Source of the DNA: Bacillus ectoiniformans
GTDB lineage: Bacteria > Bacillota > Bacilli > Bacillales > Domibacillaceae
Reading direction: 5' to 3'
DNA: 64,000 nt
NCBI RefSeq assembly: GCF_016908875.1
Contig: NZ_JAFBES010000006.1
Coordinates: 170,159-234,158, forward strand
Shown: positions 8,348 to 17,748 of the stretch, one piece after another
Layout: each line of letters begins with the position of its first letter
Position numbering within the stretch: position 1 is the stretch's first letter
Notes under the pieces: model-generated
What the model was told of the DNA's origin: nothing
The model's input: the letters and a program-made list of their open reading frames with translations, nothing else
Databases searched by the model: none
Program-made: the position numbers and the translations under genes

Positions 8348-8376
8348 AAAAGGCGGTGCTGTTAGCACCACCTTTT
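8348..8376 (-). terminator. Intrinsic terminator of the cold-shock gene
   Basis: A 13-bp stem with one mismatch (8348-8360 with 8364-8376) and a 3-base loop is followed by a U run on the minus strand, 12 bases after the stop codon at 8389. Confidence 0.9.
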
Positions 8377-8388
8377 GGCTATTTAAAA

Positions 8389-8589
8389 TTAAAGTTTTTC
8401 TACGTTAGCAGCTTGAGGTCCGCGTGGTCCTTCAACAACTTCGAAAGATACGTTTTGACCTTCTTCTAATGATTTGTAGCCTTCGCCTTGAATAGCGGAG
8501 AAATGTACGAATACATCGTCTTGTCCTTCAACTTCGATGAAACCGAAACCTTTTTCTGCGTTAAACCATTTTACTTTACCTTGTAACAT
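8389..8589 (-). CDS. Cold-shock protein (CspA/CspB family)
   Basis: 66 residues, the exact family length. Both RNA-binding motifs are intact: K-G-F-G-F-I (RNP1) and V-F-V-H-F (RNP2), after the start [18 protein letters not shown]. It binds single-stranded RNA/DNA and prevents mRNA structure. The start at 8589 follows GAGGAGG by seven bases; the frame upstream is open but not used. The 5' leader is long, with a GCGC-ATTA-GCGC hairpin close to the ribosome site, in keeping with the thermosensitive leaders of csp genes. Which paralogue this is cannot be told. Confidence 0.95.
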   Translation of the reverse strand: MLQGKVKWFNAEKGFGFIEVEGQDDVFVHFSAIQGEGYKSLEEGQNVSFEVVEGPRGPQAANVEKL

Positions 8590-8939
8590 GTCATTTCCTC
8601 CTCGCGCTAATGCGCACATTCATTCTTGCTGTTTGTTACTATTTCAAGACGAAACCACTTTTAAACAAAGTTGCTCTCTTTGAAAAGAACGTAAACAACT
8701 GTCTAAACTATATCATTTTGAGCGTGAAATAGCAAGGAATATTCAAATTTTTTAATCAGAATCCTCCTAACTATACCCATTTATTCTCATGCTCACAAAA
8801 TGAACATTTTTCTTTTTTAATCCGAAAAATAGTTAAAACTTTTAGATAAACAGCCCTTAACATAATCTCACTTCAAGCATAAACTGTATCATAACAGAGA
8901 AAGAATAAATAAACTGTATTATAAGAGGAGGGATGCAAC
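8590..8939. promoter_or_regulatory. Divergent control region between the csp gene and yhfH
   Basis: A 350-base gene-free stretch. The csp side holds a long 5' untranslated leader (a GCGC/GCGC hairpin at ~8605-8618) and an A/T-rich promoter area around 8690-8720. The yhfH side holds a 16-base direct repeat, ATAAACTGTATYATAA, at 8879-8894 and 8909-8924 (one mismatch, 30-base period), ending just before the yhfH ribosome site. The second copy overlaps a TATTAT that could be a -10 box. Confidence 0.5.
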
Positions 8940-9071
8940 ATGATGAGTCCATTAGAGTTTTTCAAAAACTTGCCTAAAAAGATGTGTGCTGAATGCGGTG
9001 ATCATATCGATGAGCAAGCAGAATCTTACTTGATTGAATGTGATCGCTGCTTATCTAAGAAGGAAGAATAA
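8940..9071 (+). CDS. yhfH: YhfH-family small zinc-ribbon-like protein
   Basis: 43 residues, starting M-M-S-P-L-E-F-F-K-N-L-P-K-K. Two cysteine pairs, C-A-E-C-G (16-20) and C-D-R-C (34-37), with E-Q-A-E-S-Y between them, match the Bacillus YhfH family, presumably a small zinc ribbon. Function is unknown. A GGAGGG site precedes two adjacent ATG codons. A direct repeat of 16 bases lies just upstream, and a strong terminator follows at once. Confidence 0.8.
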   Translation: MMSPLEFFKNLPKKMCAECGDHIDEQAESYLIECDRCLSKKEE

Positions 9072-9096
9072 AAAAAGCTGCATAGGCAGCTTTTTT
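9071..9096. terminator. Bidirectional terminator between yhfH and the nuclease-fold gene
   Basis: An 11-bp stem AAAAAAGCTGC/GCAGCTTTTTT with a 4-base loop starts in the yhfH stop codon and also closes the convergent gene ending at 9101. Confidence 0.9.
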
Positions 9097-9100
9097 TGGT

Positions 9101-9574
9101 TTATAGATCTAATCTTTTAGCAATCGTATATAAGTTTTCTGGTATATCCAGTTCAACTTCTCCCTCAGGCGTTGCCCATAACCGAATCAGTTCCAGTTTA
9201 TCTAAACTTAGAGAAATTTGGCTCATCATTGACTTAATTCGGTATATATCCGGGTTAGCCATGATAAATAATGTTGGGGCTATGGCTGTTTGCTGAAACC
9301 TCATCATCTTTTCAATTTGATCTGCCGCATGCGTTCTCAACTGGCTGTTATCAAACACCGTTGATTTTTTTTGCCTTCTGCTTTGCGATCCTTTCGCTTT
9401 AACCACAATGTGCCAGCCATCTTTTTCTGCTACAAGGTCAGGATCTGACACGGACATGGTTTCCTGTAATTTCCACCCTTTTCTTCTTAAAAATTGTGCT
9501 GTGATATCAACTACTTCATCTTGATTCATAATATGTTCATCAGGAACTTTCAATTGATTCACACTGATTGGCAA
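9101..9574 (-). CDS. PD-(D/E)XK nuclease-fold protein with altered active site
   Basis: 157 residues. The order helix, S-D-P-D-L-V (44-48), strand H-I-V-V-K-A-K-G (55-62) then helix fits the core of the Mrr/PD-(D/E)XK restriction-nuclease fold. The aspartate D46 and the lysine K61 are present, but the position of the conserved Glu/Asp is K59, so catalysis is doubtful. The start codon is TTG at 9574, nine bases after GGGAGG. It may bind DNA without cutting, or be a degenerate relative. No methylase or partner nuclease lies nearby. The fold assignment is an inference from the motif spacing. Confidence 0.5.
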   Translation of the reverse strand: MPISVNQLKVPDEHIMNQDEVVDITAQFLRRKGWKLQETMSVSDPDLVAEKDGWHIVVKAKGSQSRRQKKSTVFDNSQLRTHAADQIEKMMRFQQTAIAPTLFIMANPDIYRIKSMMSQISLSLDKLELIRLWATPEGEVELDIPENLYTIAKRLDL

Positions 9575-9604
9575 TCTACTTTACCTCCCTGTTTTGATTG
9601 GCGC

Positions 9605-10510
9605 TCATCTATGCTCTAATTGCATATTAATATGCAATAGACTCTCGTCTAACTGGCTAGACGCGATTTCCTTAAATCCAAAAGATTGATAGAAATCCTT
9701 TTGGTGATCCCTTGTCTGCAGCTTGATTACCTGTTCATTCCAATCAAATTGCAAAAAGTCTACTGCCTGCCTCATCATTTCCTTTGCATACCCGCGTCCG
9801 CGATATTTCTTTCTTACAAGCATTTTCCCAATGGAGGCTTCGTCATGCTCCGTTTTTCTCGGCAGCAGGCGCATATAAGCAAGAACCTCGCCTCTTTCTT
9901 CAAGGAAAATATGCATGGCTTCTATATCAAATTGATCAATCTCCTGGTGAATGCACCCTTGTTCAATGACAAATACTTCGACCCGAGCCTGCAAGATATG
10001 ATATAACTCTTCTGTTGTCAGCTCATTAAAATATTTTTGCTTCCATTCACGAACAGGAATGGAATGGACAGGAAGTTCGTCAAATAACGGCCCGATTTGC
10101 TCCCTCATAATGACCTCTAACTTACTAAACAATTCATCAATTAAAGGCTGAACTGTTGCAAGCGGATCGGTGAAAATATATTCATAATAAGGACTTCTTA
10201 CAGGCCCCTTTAATCTCGTTCTGTACAATGGCTGGTCGATAATCACTTGATCGACTCCGACCGATTGCAGCCGAGTTAAATAAAAGCGAAGAACGACTCC
10301 TCTTGCTTCATTGTGTTTCAGCGCTGATTCTCCACCTAGATACTGAACCGCCGCAAATTGTCCGTTCGCCCCCGGAAACGCACCTTTAATGACGGCAGGA
10401 AAGCTAAATGGAATACTTTCTTTCCCTCGTTTGCCTGCATAAAGCTTCAAACTGGCTAACCTGTGGCATAACTCATAAAATAGCTCTTTCCCCTCGATGT
10501 CTAAATTCAT
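9605..10510 (-). CDS. Two-domain protein with C-terminal GNAT acetyltransferase (ElaA-like)
   Basis: 301 residues. The C-terminal ~135 residues are a GNAT domain: Y-H-I-L-Q-A-R-V-E-V-F-V-I-E-Q, then S-I-G-K-M-L-V-R-K-K-Y-R-G-R-G-Y-A (the acetyl-CoA pyrophosphate loop Q/R-x-x-G-x-G/A) and Y-Q-S-F-G-F near the end; the first stretch is typical of ElaA relatives. The N-terminal ~165 residues (with L-Y-R-T-R-L-K-G-P) form a separate domain I do not recognise. The start at 10510 follows AAGGGG by seven bases. It lies 30 bases upstream of the nuclease-fold gene, so the two may be cotranscribed. Acceptor unknown. Confidence 0.75.
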   Translation of the reverse strand: MNLDIEGKELFYELCHRLASLKLYAGKRGKESIPFSFPAVIKGAFPGANGQFAAVQYLGGESALKHNEARGVVLRFYLTRLQSVGVDQVIIDQPLYRTRLKGPVRSPYYEYIFTDPLATVQPLIDELFSKLEVIMREQIGPLFDELPVHSIPVREWKQKYFNELTTEELYHILQARVEVFVIEQGCIHQEIDQFDIEAMHIFLEERGEVLAYMRLLPRKTEHDEASIGKMLVRKKYRGRGYAKEMMRQAVDFLQFDWNEQVIKLQTRDHQKDFYQSFGFKEIASSQLDESLLHINMQLEHR

Positions 10511-10597
10511 GGAGACACCCCTTTTCATAACATTCTGATTATTTTTAATTCGACATGGTTACTTTATTATCCTTTTCTCTTCTTTAAAACTATTAGC

Positions 10598-10632
10598 AGA
10601 AAAAAACCTTTCCAAGAAGAAAGGCTTTTCTG
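10598..10632 (-). terminator. Terminator of the aldehyde dehydrogenase gene
   Basis: A long stem with small interruptions (CCTTTC/GAAAGG core, extended by AGAAAA/TTTTCT) is followed on the minus strand by a T tract inside its own right arm. It lies right after the stop codon at 10637. Confidence 0.75.
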
Positions 10633-10636
10633 TTTC

Positions 10637-12022
10637 TTATTTTAAGAATTTACGAATTACGTTCACTTTGTCTCCATACGGCGGGAAAATTAAATCAACC
10701 GAAAAACGAGTACTCTTTTTCAAAATGCTTTTATGATGGGAAAACGTATCAAAGCTGAATTTGCCATGATAAGCGTTCATTCCAGACGGTCCTACCCCAC
10801 CGAACGGCAAATATGGACTGCCCACGTGCGAAACTGTATCATTGACACAGCCCCCGCCAAAAGAAATGGATTGGAGCACTTTTTCTTCAATCGCTTTAGA
10901 CTCGGTGAATACATACAAGGCAAGAGGCTTAGGGCGTTCATTCACTTTCCTGATTACTTCATGCAGTTCCTGATAAGAAATAATCGGCAGAATGGGGCCG
11001 AATATTTCATCCTCCATCGAAGAGTCGGACCAATCAGCCTCTAAAAGGGTTGGCGATACATATAAGTCTTCCTTGTCTGTCTCACCGCCAAAAATGACTT
11101 TTTCATGATCTTTCCTGATAATATCTCTTAGGCGGTTAAATTGTCTCTCATTGACTATACGGCCAAAATCAGGACTCTCCTTAGGATCCGATCCGTAAAA
11201 ATCAAAAATGGTTTGCTTTAATTTTTCAACAAATACATCTTTCACATTTTGGTGAACCAGCAGATAGTCGGGCGCTACACAAGTTTGTCCCGCATTCACG
11301 AGTTTCCCCCAGACAATTCGCTTGGCAGCAAGGTCTAAATCAGCCGTTCGGTCAATAATCGCCGGGCTTTTGCCGCCGAGCTCCAATGTGACAGGTACAA
11401 GGTTTTCTGCAGCTGCCTTCATGACCACTTTACCAATCGGCACACTGCCGGTAAAAAATATATAATCGAAAGGGGAGTGAATGAAAGCCGACGTAGTTTC
11501 CTTCTCCCCTTCTACTGCAAGTATATATTCTGGATCAAACGTTTCATTAAGCATCCGTTTGATCAGTGCTGAGGTATGCGGGGTGTTTTCAGAAGGTTTA
11601 ATAATCGCACAATTCCCAGCGGCCATCGCGCCTATTAATGGTTCGATCACTAGCTGAAAAGGATAATTAAACGGCCCGACAATGAGCACAGATCCGTACG
11701 GTTCAGGTGCAATCCAGCTTTTAGACGGCATTTGGTGAACCGGTGTTTTCACTTTAACCGGTTTCGCCCATTGATCCATATTTTTCAGCATATTTTTTAT
11801 ACTATCAAGTGTGAATCCCACTTCTGTCGCATAGGCTTCAAATTCACTTTTACGCAGATCTTTATATAATGCATCCAAAATTTCTTGTTCATTTTCTACT
11901 ATTACTTGTTTGAGCTTTAGCAGCTGTTTCTTCCGAAAAGAGATCTCTTTCGTCTTCCCTGTATGAAAAAACTCTTTCTGACGATTAATGAGTGCTGCTG
12001 CTTCCTCTTTTGTCTGAACCAT
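10637..12022 (-). CDS. NAD(P)-dependent aldehyde dehydrogenase (class 3-like)
   Basis: 461 residues, the length of the membrane-free class 3 / YwdH-type aldehyde dehydrogenases. It shows the NAD-binding segment F-T-G-S-V-P-I-G (~191-197), the general base in L-E-L-G-G-K-S-P (E214) and the nucleophile in N-A-G-Q-T-C-V-A-P (C248), plus F-G-G-V-G-P-S-G-M near the end. It oxidises aliphatic or aromatic aldehydes to acids in the cytosol; the substrate is not predictable. GGGAGG lies seven bases before the ATG. An inverted repeat at 12099-12114 sits in the shared upstream region with the divergent NSS transporter. Confidence 0.9.
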   Translation of the reverse strand: MVQTKEEAAALINRQKEFFHTGKTKEISFRKKQLLKLKQVIVENEQEILDALYKDLRKSEFEAYATEVGFTLDSIKNMLKNMDQWAKPVKVKTPVHQMPSKSWIAPEPYGSVLIVGPFNYPFQLVIEPLIGAMAAGNCAIIKPSENTPHTSALIKRMLNETFDPEYILAVEGEKETTSAFIHSPFDYIFFTGSVPIGKVVMKAAAENLVPVTLELGGKSPAIIDRTADLDLAAKRIVWGKLVNAGQTCVAPDYLLVHQNVKDVFVEKLKQTIFDFYGSDPKESPDFGRIVNERQFNRLRDIIRKDHEKVIFGGETDKEDLYVSPTLLEADWSDSSMEDEIFGPILPIISYQELHEVIRKVNERPKPLALYVFTESKAIEEKVLQSISFGGGCVNDTVSHVGSPYLPFGGVGPSGMNAYHGKFSFDTFSHHKSILKKSTRFSVDLIFPPYGDKVNVIRKFLK

Positions 12023-12098
12023 TATTTGGCCTCCCTTAAATGTTGATCATCACTATTTGCATTTTACTTTCTCCTCTGCTTTTTTCCTACTAATTTGC

Positions 12099-12114
12099 GT
12101 TCACTTGAATGAAC
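12099..12114. promoter_or_regulatory. Inverted repeat in the divergent aldehyde dehydrogenase / NSS promoter region
   Basis: GTTCACTTGAATGAAC pairs GTTCA with TGAAC across six bases, typical in form of a TetR-family operator. No regulator gene is adjacent, so the binding protein is unknown. Confidence 0.35.
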
Positions 12115-12249
12115 AAATTGATCCATTTATGTAGAATAGCCGGAAAATGTGGTTATTTTATCTGTCAAAAAAATTCTGAAATTACTTTTCTATTCAATTA
12201 ATCTATTATATGATGGAAAAATAAAAAAAGAGAATGGGAGTATTGTTAT

Positions 12250-13587
12250 ATGAATCAAACAGAACAATGGACATCAAAGATAGGCTTTATCTTAGCCTCA
12301 GCAGGGTCGGCTATTGGAATCGGCGCGATTTGGAAGCTTCCTTACGTAGCCGGTACAAGCGGCGGCGGCGCTTTTTTCCTTCTCTTTCTACTGTTTACCG
12401 CATTAGTAGGTTTACCGTTGTTACTTGGAGAATTTGTCATTGGCCGCAGTACCCAAAAAGAAGCCATTAGAGCTTATCAGGATATTGCCCCTAAAAGCTT
12501 TTGGCCTGTAACTGGCTACATCGGGGTGATTACCTGTTTTATTTTACTGTCTTTTTACAGTGTTGTTGGCGGCTGGATCTTACATTACTTATTTTTAGCT
12601 CTGACTGGAAAACTAAACGGAACATCGGATTTCGCTGCTTTGTTTGGAGAAACAATTACTTCTCCTTTATCAGCCGTTGGTTTCCAATTCGCTTTTTTAT
12701 TCATTACGATTATGGTTGTTGCACGCGGAATTCAAAATGGTATTGAAGCAGCAAATAAATATTTAATGCCGGCCTTATTCTTAATCTTTATTATCATCAT
12801 CATTCGATCCTTAACATTAGAAGGGGCAATGGAAGGTGTTCAATTCTTTCTACAGCCTGATTTTACCAAATTATCGTCAGAAGGCGTATTATTCGCTCTT
12901 GGACAGTCTTTCTTTTCATTAAGTGTCGGTGTATCTGTAATGGTGACGTATAGTTCCTATTTAGATAAAAAACAAAACTTGCCTAAATCGGCCGTGTCGA
13001 TTGTCAGCTTAAATGTCATTATTTCTTTATTAGCTGGTCTGGCGATTTTCCCTGCAGTATTCTCATTGGGACTCGAGCCTGAAGCAGGCCCGGGGCTTCT
13101 ATTTATCGTACTACCGTCGATCTTTCAGCAATTGCCTTTTGGCATCATCTTTTTAATCTTATTTTTAGCCTTATTCCTGTTTGCGACACTTACCTCAGCA
13201 TTTTCAATGCTTGAAATTATCGTCGCATCCCTGGCCAAAGGAGACAGCAGTAAACGAGTGAAGCTCTCTTGGATCTCGGGTCTCTTAATATTCATCGTGG
13301 GTATTCCTTCTGCTCTATCTTTTGGCGTACTAGGTGAAGTCACTTTATTCGGAAAAAACATTTTTGATTCGGCTGACTTTTTAGTAAGCAATATTCTCAT
13401 GCCGATTGGCGCATTTTTAATTGCTGTCTTCATTCCAATGAGAATGGATAAACAGCGGCTGATTGAAGAATTATCTAAAGGGGCAGGCAATGTAAAAAGC
13501 TGGTTTGCCTTGTGGCTGCTGCTTCTCAAGTATATCGTCCCATTAGTGATTGTAGTTGTGTTTTTAGATGCCATTGGCATTATTTAA
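12250..13587 (+). CDS. Neurotransmitter:sodium symporter (NSS/SNF family)
   Basis: 445 residues with about eleven membrane helices. The N-terminal motif [19 protein letters not shown] is the sodium/substrate site of helix 1 in LeuT-type transporters, followed by W-K-L-P-Y-V. It should import an amino acid or amine with sodium. The count of about eleven helices fits the bacterial NSS subgroup such as YhdH/YocR. Substrate unknown. GGGAG lies nine bases before the ATG; the gene is monocistronic and ends in a strong bidirectional terminator. Confidence 0.9.
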   Translation: MNQTEQWTSKIGFILASAGSAIGIGAIWKLPYVAGTSGGGAFFLLFLLFTALVGLPLLLGEFVIGRSTQKEAIRAYQDIAPKSFWPVTGYIGVITCFILLSFYSVVGGWILHYLFLALTGKLNGTSDFAALFGETITSPLSAVGFQFAFLFITIMVVARGIQNGIEAANKYLMPALFLIFIIIIIRSLTLEGAMEGVQFFLQPDFTKLSSEGVLFALGQSFFSLSVGVSVMVTYSSYLDKKQNLPKSAVSIVSLNVIISLLAGLAIFPAVFSLGLEPEAGPGLLFIVLPSIFQQLPFGIIFLILFLALFLFATLTSAFSMLEIIVASLAKGDSSKRVKLSWISGLLIFIVGIPSALSFGVLGEVTLFGKNIFDSADFLVSNILMPIGAFLIAVFIPMRMDKQRLIEELSKGAGNVKSWFALWLLLLKYIVPLVIVVVFLDAIGII

Positions 13588-13590
13588 GGG

Positions 13591-13623
13591 AAAGGCCTCA
13601 GTCCGGCAGTGACTGAGGCCTTT
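13591..13623. terminator. Bidirectional terminator between the NSS and Rieske genes
   Basis: A perfect 13-bp stem (13591-13603 with 13611-13623), loop of seven, with T runs on both strands. It closes two convergent genes. Confidence 0.92.
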
Positions 13624-13626
13624 TTG

Positions 13627-15144
13627 TTAGTTCGTATGATTCTCGCCTAACCGTTTTAAAGGTTTTTTTGCAGGTCCTTCAACAACTTCTCCCGACACAC
13701 TGAACCTTGAACCGTGACAAGGACAGTCCCATGTCCGTTCGGCGCCATTCCACTCACATTCACATCCCATATGCGTACAGGTCGTATCCACTAAATGCAC
13801 GGAGCCGTTTTCTTCTTTAAATGCTCCTGCACGTTTGCCTTCCCAATTAATGACTACGCCTTGATTAATGGGAAGCTCTTCATTATTCTTAAAGAAATAA
13901 TCCAGCTTGCCTTTGACAAACAAAGCGGCTACATTGCTTGTCTGTTTCACAAAGTTCGCTACACCTGGCTGCGCTTTAAAGCGGTCTGGCGAGAAGAGCT
14001 CTTCATACCGGTTCTGTTTATTTAACATGAGATCCGATAGCAGCAATGAAGCGGCTATGCTAAGTGACATGCCCCACTTTTGGTAGCCCGTAGCCACGAA
14101 TATATTTTCATCGTCCTTTATACGCCCAATGTATGGAATTTGATCGAGAGTGATTAGATCCTGGGCGGACCAGGTGAACAGCACTTCTTCTACACCAAAT
14201 TCTTGTTCAGCATAGTCAATCAGCGCTTGGTAATGTTCTTCTGTCGGCTGACCTTTACCTGTTGGGTGGTTCTCACCGCCTATTAACAGGATCTTCTCTC
14301 CTTTAAAGGCCGCACTTCGAATCGAACGCGTCGGCTGTTCCGCGTTGATATACATACCGGCGGGAATCTCGCGTTTAGGTTTAATAGCGATAATATAGGA
14401 ACGCTCTGCATGCATGCGGGCAAAATAAAACTCTTCATCAAAAAACGGAAAATGGCTGGCGATGACGATGGAGTTTCCTGTAACTTTCAGCCCTTGATCT
14501 GTGATGACCGTTACTTTATCCCCTTTTTCTACATCTATAGCGGTTGTATGTTCGAATATTTCACCGCCATGATCTTTTATAAAATTGACTAGGTAGCTTA
14601 AAAAAGCAACAGGATGAAATTGTGCCTGGTTTTCCATCACAACCGCCTGTTTAAAGGGGATATCCCAAGGCATGGATTCTGCTTCTCCTCCTGCAATACC
14701 TAATCGCTCATAAGCTTCTGCTTCCTTCCTGACCTTTTCTGCTTCTGTCTCTTCATTTGTAAATACATAAGCATCCGTGTCTTCCCAGTCACAGGAGATT
14801 TGTTCGTTTTTCGCAAGTGAACGAGCCCATTCGATCGCCTCTATATTAGCCTCATAATACAATTTCGCCTGTTCTTCATTGAGTGTTTGCATCAGCTGGT
14901 CATATTTTAAACGATGCTGGGCTGTCAGTTTGGCTGTTGTATGTCCAGTTGTTCCATTCACCAATTCAGACGCCTCTAAAAGCACCACTTTCCTGCCGGC
15001 TTTCGTCAGTAAATAGGCGGTCACTATGCCGGTAATTCCTCCGCCGACAATGACAGTCTCAGTAAATAAGTCGTTATTCAACGCAGGAAATGACGGAATT
15101 CGTTGGCCGTCCTTCCATAATGGTTTTCTATTGATATGATCCAT
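13627..15144 (-). CDS. yhfW: FAD-dependent oxidoreductase with C-terminal Rieske domain (YhfW-like)
   Basis: 505 residues. Residues 1-~390 are a DAO-type flavin oxidoreductase: T-V-I-V-G-G-G-I-T-G-I-V-T-A-Y-L-L at the N-terminus, E-A and T-T-G-H-T-T-A-K, and G-R-I-K-D-D-E-N-I-F-V-A-T-G-Y close to the end of the domain. The C-terminal ~80 residues are a Rieske [2Fe-2S] domain with C456-T-H458 and C474-P-C476-H477; ligands C456, H458, C474 and H477 are all present, as are C461 and C476. The layout and length match B. subtilis YhfW. The electron partner is unknown. GGAGG lies seven bases before the ATG. Confidence 0.88.
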   Translation of the reverse strand: MDHINRKPLWKDGQRIPSFPALNNDLFTETVIVGGGITGIVTAYLLTKAGRKVVLLEASELVNGTTGHTTAKLTAQHRLKYDQLMQTLNEEQAKLYYEANIEAIEWARSLAKNEQISCDWEDTDAYVFTNEETEAEKVRKEAEAYERLGIAGGEAESMPWDIPFKQAVVMENQAQFHPVAFLSYLVNFIKDHGGEIFEHTTAIDVEKGDKVTVITDQGLKVTGNSIVIASHFPFFDEEFYFARMHAERSYIIAIKPKREIPAGMYINAEQPTRSIRSAAFKGEKILLIGGENHPTGKGQPTEEHYQALIDYAEQEFGVEEVLFTWSAQDLITLDQIPYIGRIKDDENIFVATGYQKWGMSLSIAASLLLSDLMLNKQNRYEELFSPDRFKAQPGVANFVKQTSNVAALFVKGKLDYFFKNNEELPINQGVVINWEGKRAGAFKEENGSVHLVDTTCTHMGCECEWNGAERTWDCPCHGSRFSVSGEVVEGPAKKPLKRLGENHTN

Positions 15145-15348
15145 CTTGCTGCCTCCTTCACTTTATCCATACATATATGTTTCCTATTCAAAGGAAAAGT
15201 ATGCCAAAATCATAAATAAATTCTGCTGAAGGCGGATCACTAGATGCTTGCATAATCATTGTGTATTTATTAATAAATTCTCTGCAAAGACTTTTTATTA
15301 TCTGATTTTTATGTTAGTTTAATACGTATTGAGAAAAGAAGCGGGGGA

Positions 15349-15972
15349 ATGGGTTTGTCTTTAGGAATAAAAATGCTCGGATTAGCCATTGGAGCTGTAA
15401 TTCAAGGAACAGCTATGTCTCTATTTTTGTTTCCGCATTTTATTTCTTCTGGCGGAGCAGCGGGAATCAGCATTATCTTAAATTATTTGATTCAAGTGCC
15501 CTATGCAGCCACATTATGGGCGTTAAATGCCGGCATGATTGTGCTTGCGTTTAAATGGCTCGGGAAGTCAAGCGCGATCGGCACCCTGTACTGTGTCTCT
15601 ATTACTTCCGTAACAATCCATTTCCTCTCGCCTGTAGTCACTGAGCCTATAAGCAATATCTTTATTGATTTATCGGCAGGTGCTTTGATATTCGGAATAG
15701 GGCTTGGCATCCTGTTTCGTCTCGGTGCCTCGTCTGGAGGAATGGATATTCTGGCTTTGATCATTTCAAAATTACGGGGTGTTAAACCAGGCCGGACGTT
15801 ATTTTATATTAATACATCGATTTTGCTTCTGACGGGAATCATTGTCGATGTCCGCACAATCGCCTATGCCATTGCTTGCCAATGGATCGCGACAAGAGTG
15901 ATTGACCTAATCGGAACGATCTCATTTGAGAAGAAGACTTTTCCAAATATTCAAATTAGCAAAGACGGATGA
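15349..15972 (+). CDS. YitT-family membrane protein lacking the C-terminal domain
   Basis: 207 residues, five to six hydrophobic helices. G-G-A-A-G-I-S-I-I and S-S-G-G-M-D-I-L are the repeated glycine motifs of the YitT/DUF161 membrane domain. Full YitT proteins are ~280 residues with a cytosolic DUF2179 domain; here the chain stops about 25 residues after the last helix, so this is a membrane-domain-only form. The ATG at 15349 is almost on top of GGGGGA; the in-frame TTG at 15355, six bases after it, may be the true start. Function of the family is unknown. Confidence 0.8.
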   Translation: MGLSLGIKMLGLAIGAVIQGTAMSLFLFPHFISSGGAAGISIILNYLIQVPYAATLWALNAGMIVLAFKWLGKSSAIGTLYCVSITSVTIHFLSPVVTEPISNIFIDLSAGALIFGIGLGILFRLGASSGGMDILALIISKLRGVKPGRTLFYINTSILLLTGIIVDVRTIAYAIACQWIATRVIDLIGTISFEKKTFPNIQISKDG

Positions 15973-15983
15973 TTTTTAGGCAC

Positions 15984-16020
15984 AATAAAAAAACGAATGC
16001 GCAGGCATTCGCTTTTTATT
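15984..16020. terminator. Bidirectional terminator between the YitT-like and hydrolase genes
   Basis: The CGAATGC/GCATTCG core is extended by A/T runs (15984-16000 with 16005-16020) around a 4-base loop. It overlaps the final codon of the convergent hydrolase gene. Confidence 0.9.
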
Positions 16021-16810
16021 GTGCTTTTTTAACGGCATCGCTGTGGTTGATTAGAAACTCTAGTGACACTTCATTAAATTCTTTGCTTTTTTCCACATTG
16101 CATACATGGCCGCAATCTTCTATCAGCCGGAAGGAAGCATATTCGTCATTTTCAATATCCTTTTGCAGCTGTTTAATAAATAAGTGATCATCTGAGCCAG
16201 AAATATATAATTTAGGCACTCCTTTAGACTTTTCAGGTACTTGTTTATAGACTTTCTCCACCGTATCCACTAAATTAAACCATGCAATAAAATCTGCCCG
16301 TTTCATTTTCACCGCTTGGCTAATGAAAAGCGAACGGGAACGGATATTCATTTTGCCTGGCATGATAATATGCGCGCATAATCTGTAAATCCACATAAAC
16401 GGAGTAAAGGATTTAATCAATTTGCCAATTTTCACTAGCAGTTTAGAAAAATGATTAAAGTGAGTGATCGCACCAGCTAATACAGCAGAACATACTCTTT
16501 TAGGGGCCATTTTAAAAATAGAGTGAATGACGATCGTACCAAGGGAAATACCGATAAAATGAGCTTTTTTAATAAGCAAATGATCGAGCACCTGGAGGAC
16601 TTCTTTAGCAGCCGTGTCGATTGTAAAATCTGATTGTTGATCCACGCTTGGAGACTTTCCGTGACCGCGAAGGTGAATAGCTAATACGTTAAAATGTTTC
16701 TTTAAAGCTTTTAAATTATTATAGAAAATACTCGCATTTCCACCCATTCCATGGATAAGGACGACATATTCATCTGTGCTTTTATGTTCATAAATTTTAT
16801 AATCTAGCAA
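16016..16810 (-). CDS. Alpha/beta-hydrolase
   Basis: 264 residues. The oxyanion-hole motif H-G-M-G-G (20-24), the L-R-G-H-G-K-S segment, the nucleophile elbow G-I-S-L-G (S89), an aspartate in S-G-S-D-D-H and the catalytic histidine in D-C-G-H-V-C-N make a complete triad. It is a cytosolic esterase/lipase-type hydrolase with unknown substrate, with a mid-chain cap containing hydrophobic helices (residues ~115-150). The start is TTG at 16810, nine bases after AAGGAG. It ends inside the bidirectional terminator. Confidence 0.85.
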   Translation of the reverse strand: MLDYKIYEHKSTDEYVVLIHGMGGNASIFYNNLKALKKHFNVLAIHLRGHGKSPSVDQQSDFTIDTAAKEVLQVLDHLLIKKAHFIGISLGTIVIHSIFKMAPKRVCSAVLAGAITHFNHFSKLLVKIGKLIKSFTPFMWIYRLCAHIIMPGKMNIRSRSLFISQAVKMKRADFIAWFNLVDTVEKVYKQVPEKSKGVPKLYISGSDDHLFIKQLQKDIENDEYASFRLIEDCGHVCNVEKSKEFNEVSLEFLINHSDAVKKAQ

Positions 16811-16888
16811 TGAGGAAATCTCCTTTTACGACAAAATATTCAATGAAAATAGCATACTCTATTTTTATAATATACACAATAAAAAAAC

Positions 16889-16911
16889 CGCATCCAATTG
16901 TTGCAGATGCG
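16889..16911 (-). terminator. Short hairpin terminator of map
   Basis: CGCATC/GCATGCG-type arms (16889-16894 with 16906-16911), loop of 11, followed on the minus strand by GGTTTTTTTATTG. Confidence 0.75.
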
Positions 16912-16923
16912 ATTCTTCCGCCA

Positions 16924-17679
<756 letters not shown>

Positions 17680-17748
17680 TTATATAAAATATATGTCCCT
17701 AGCTAACTATACAGAATTTTATCCGCTATGAAAAGAGAAGTGCTGAAG

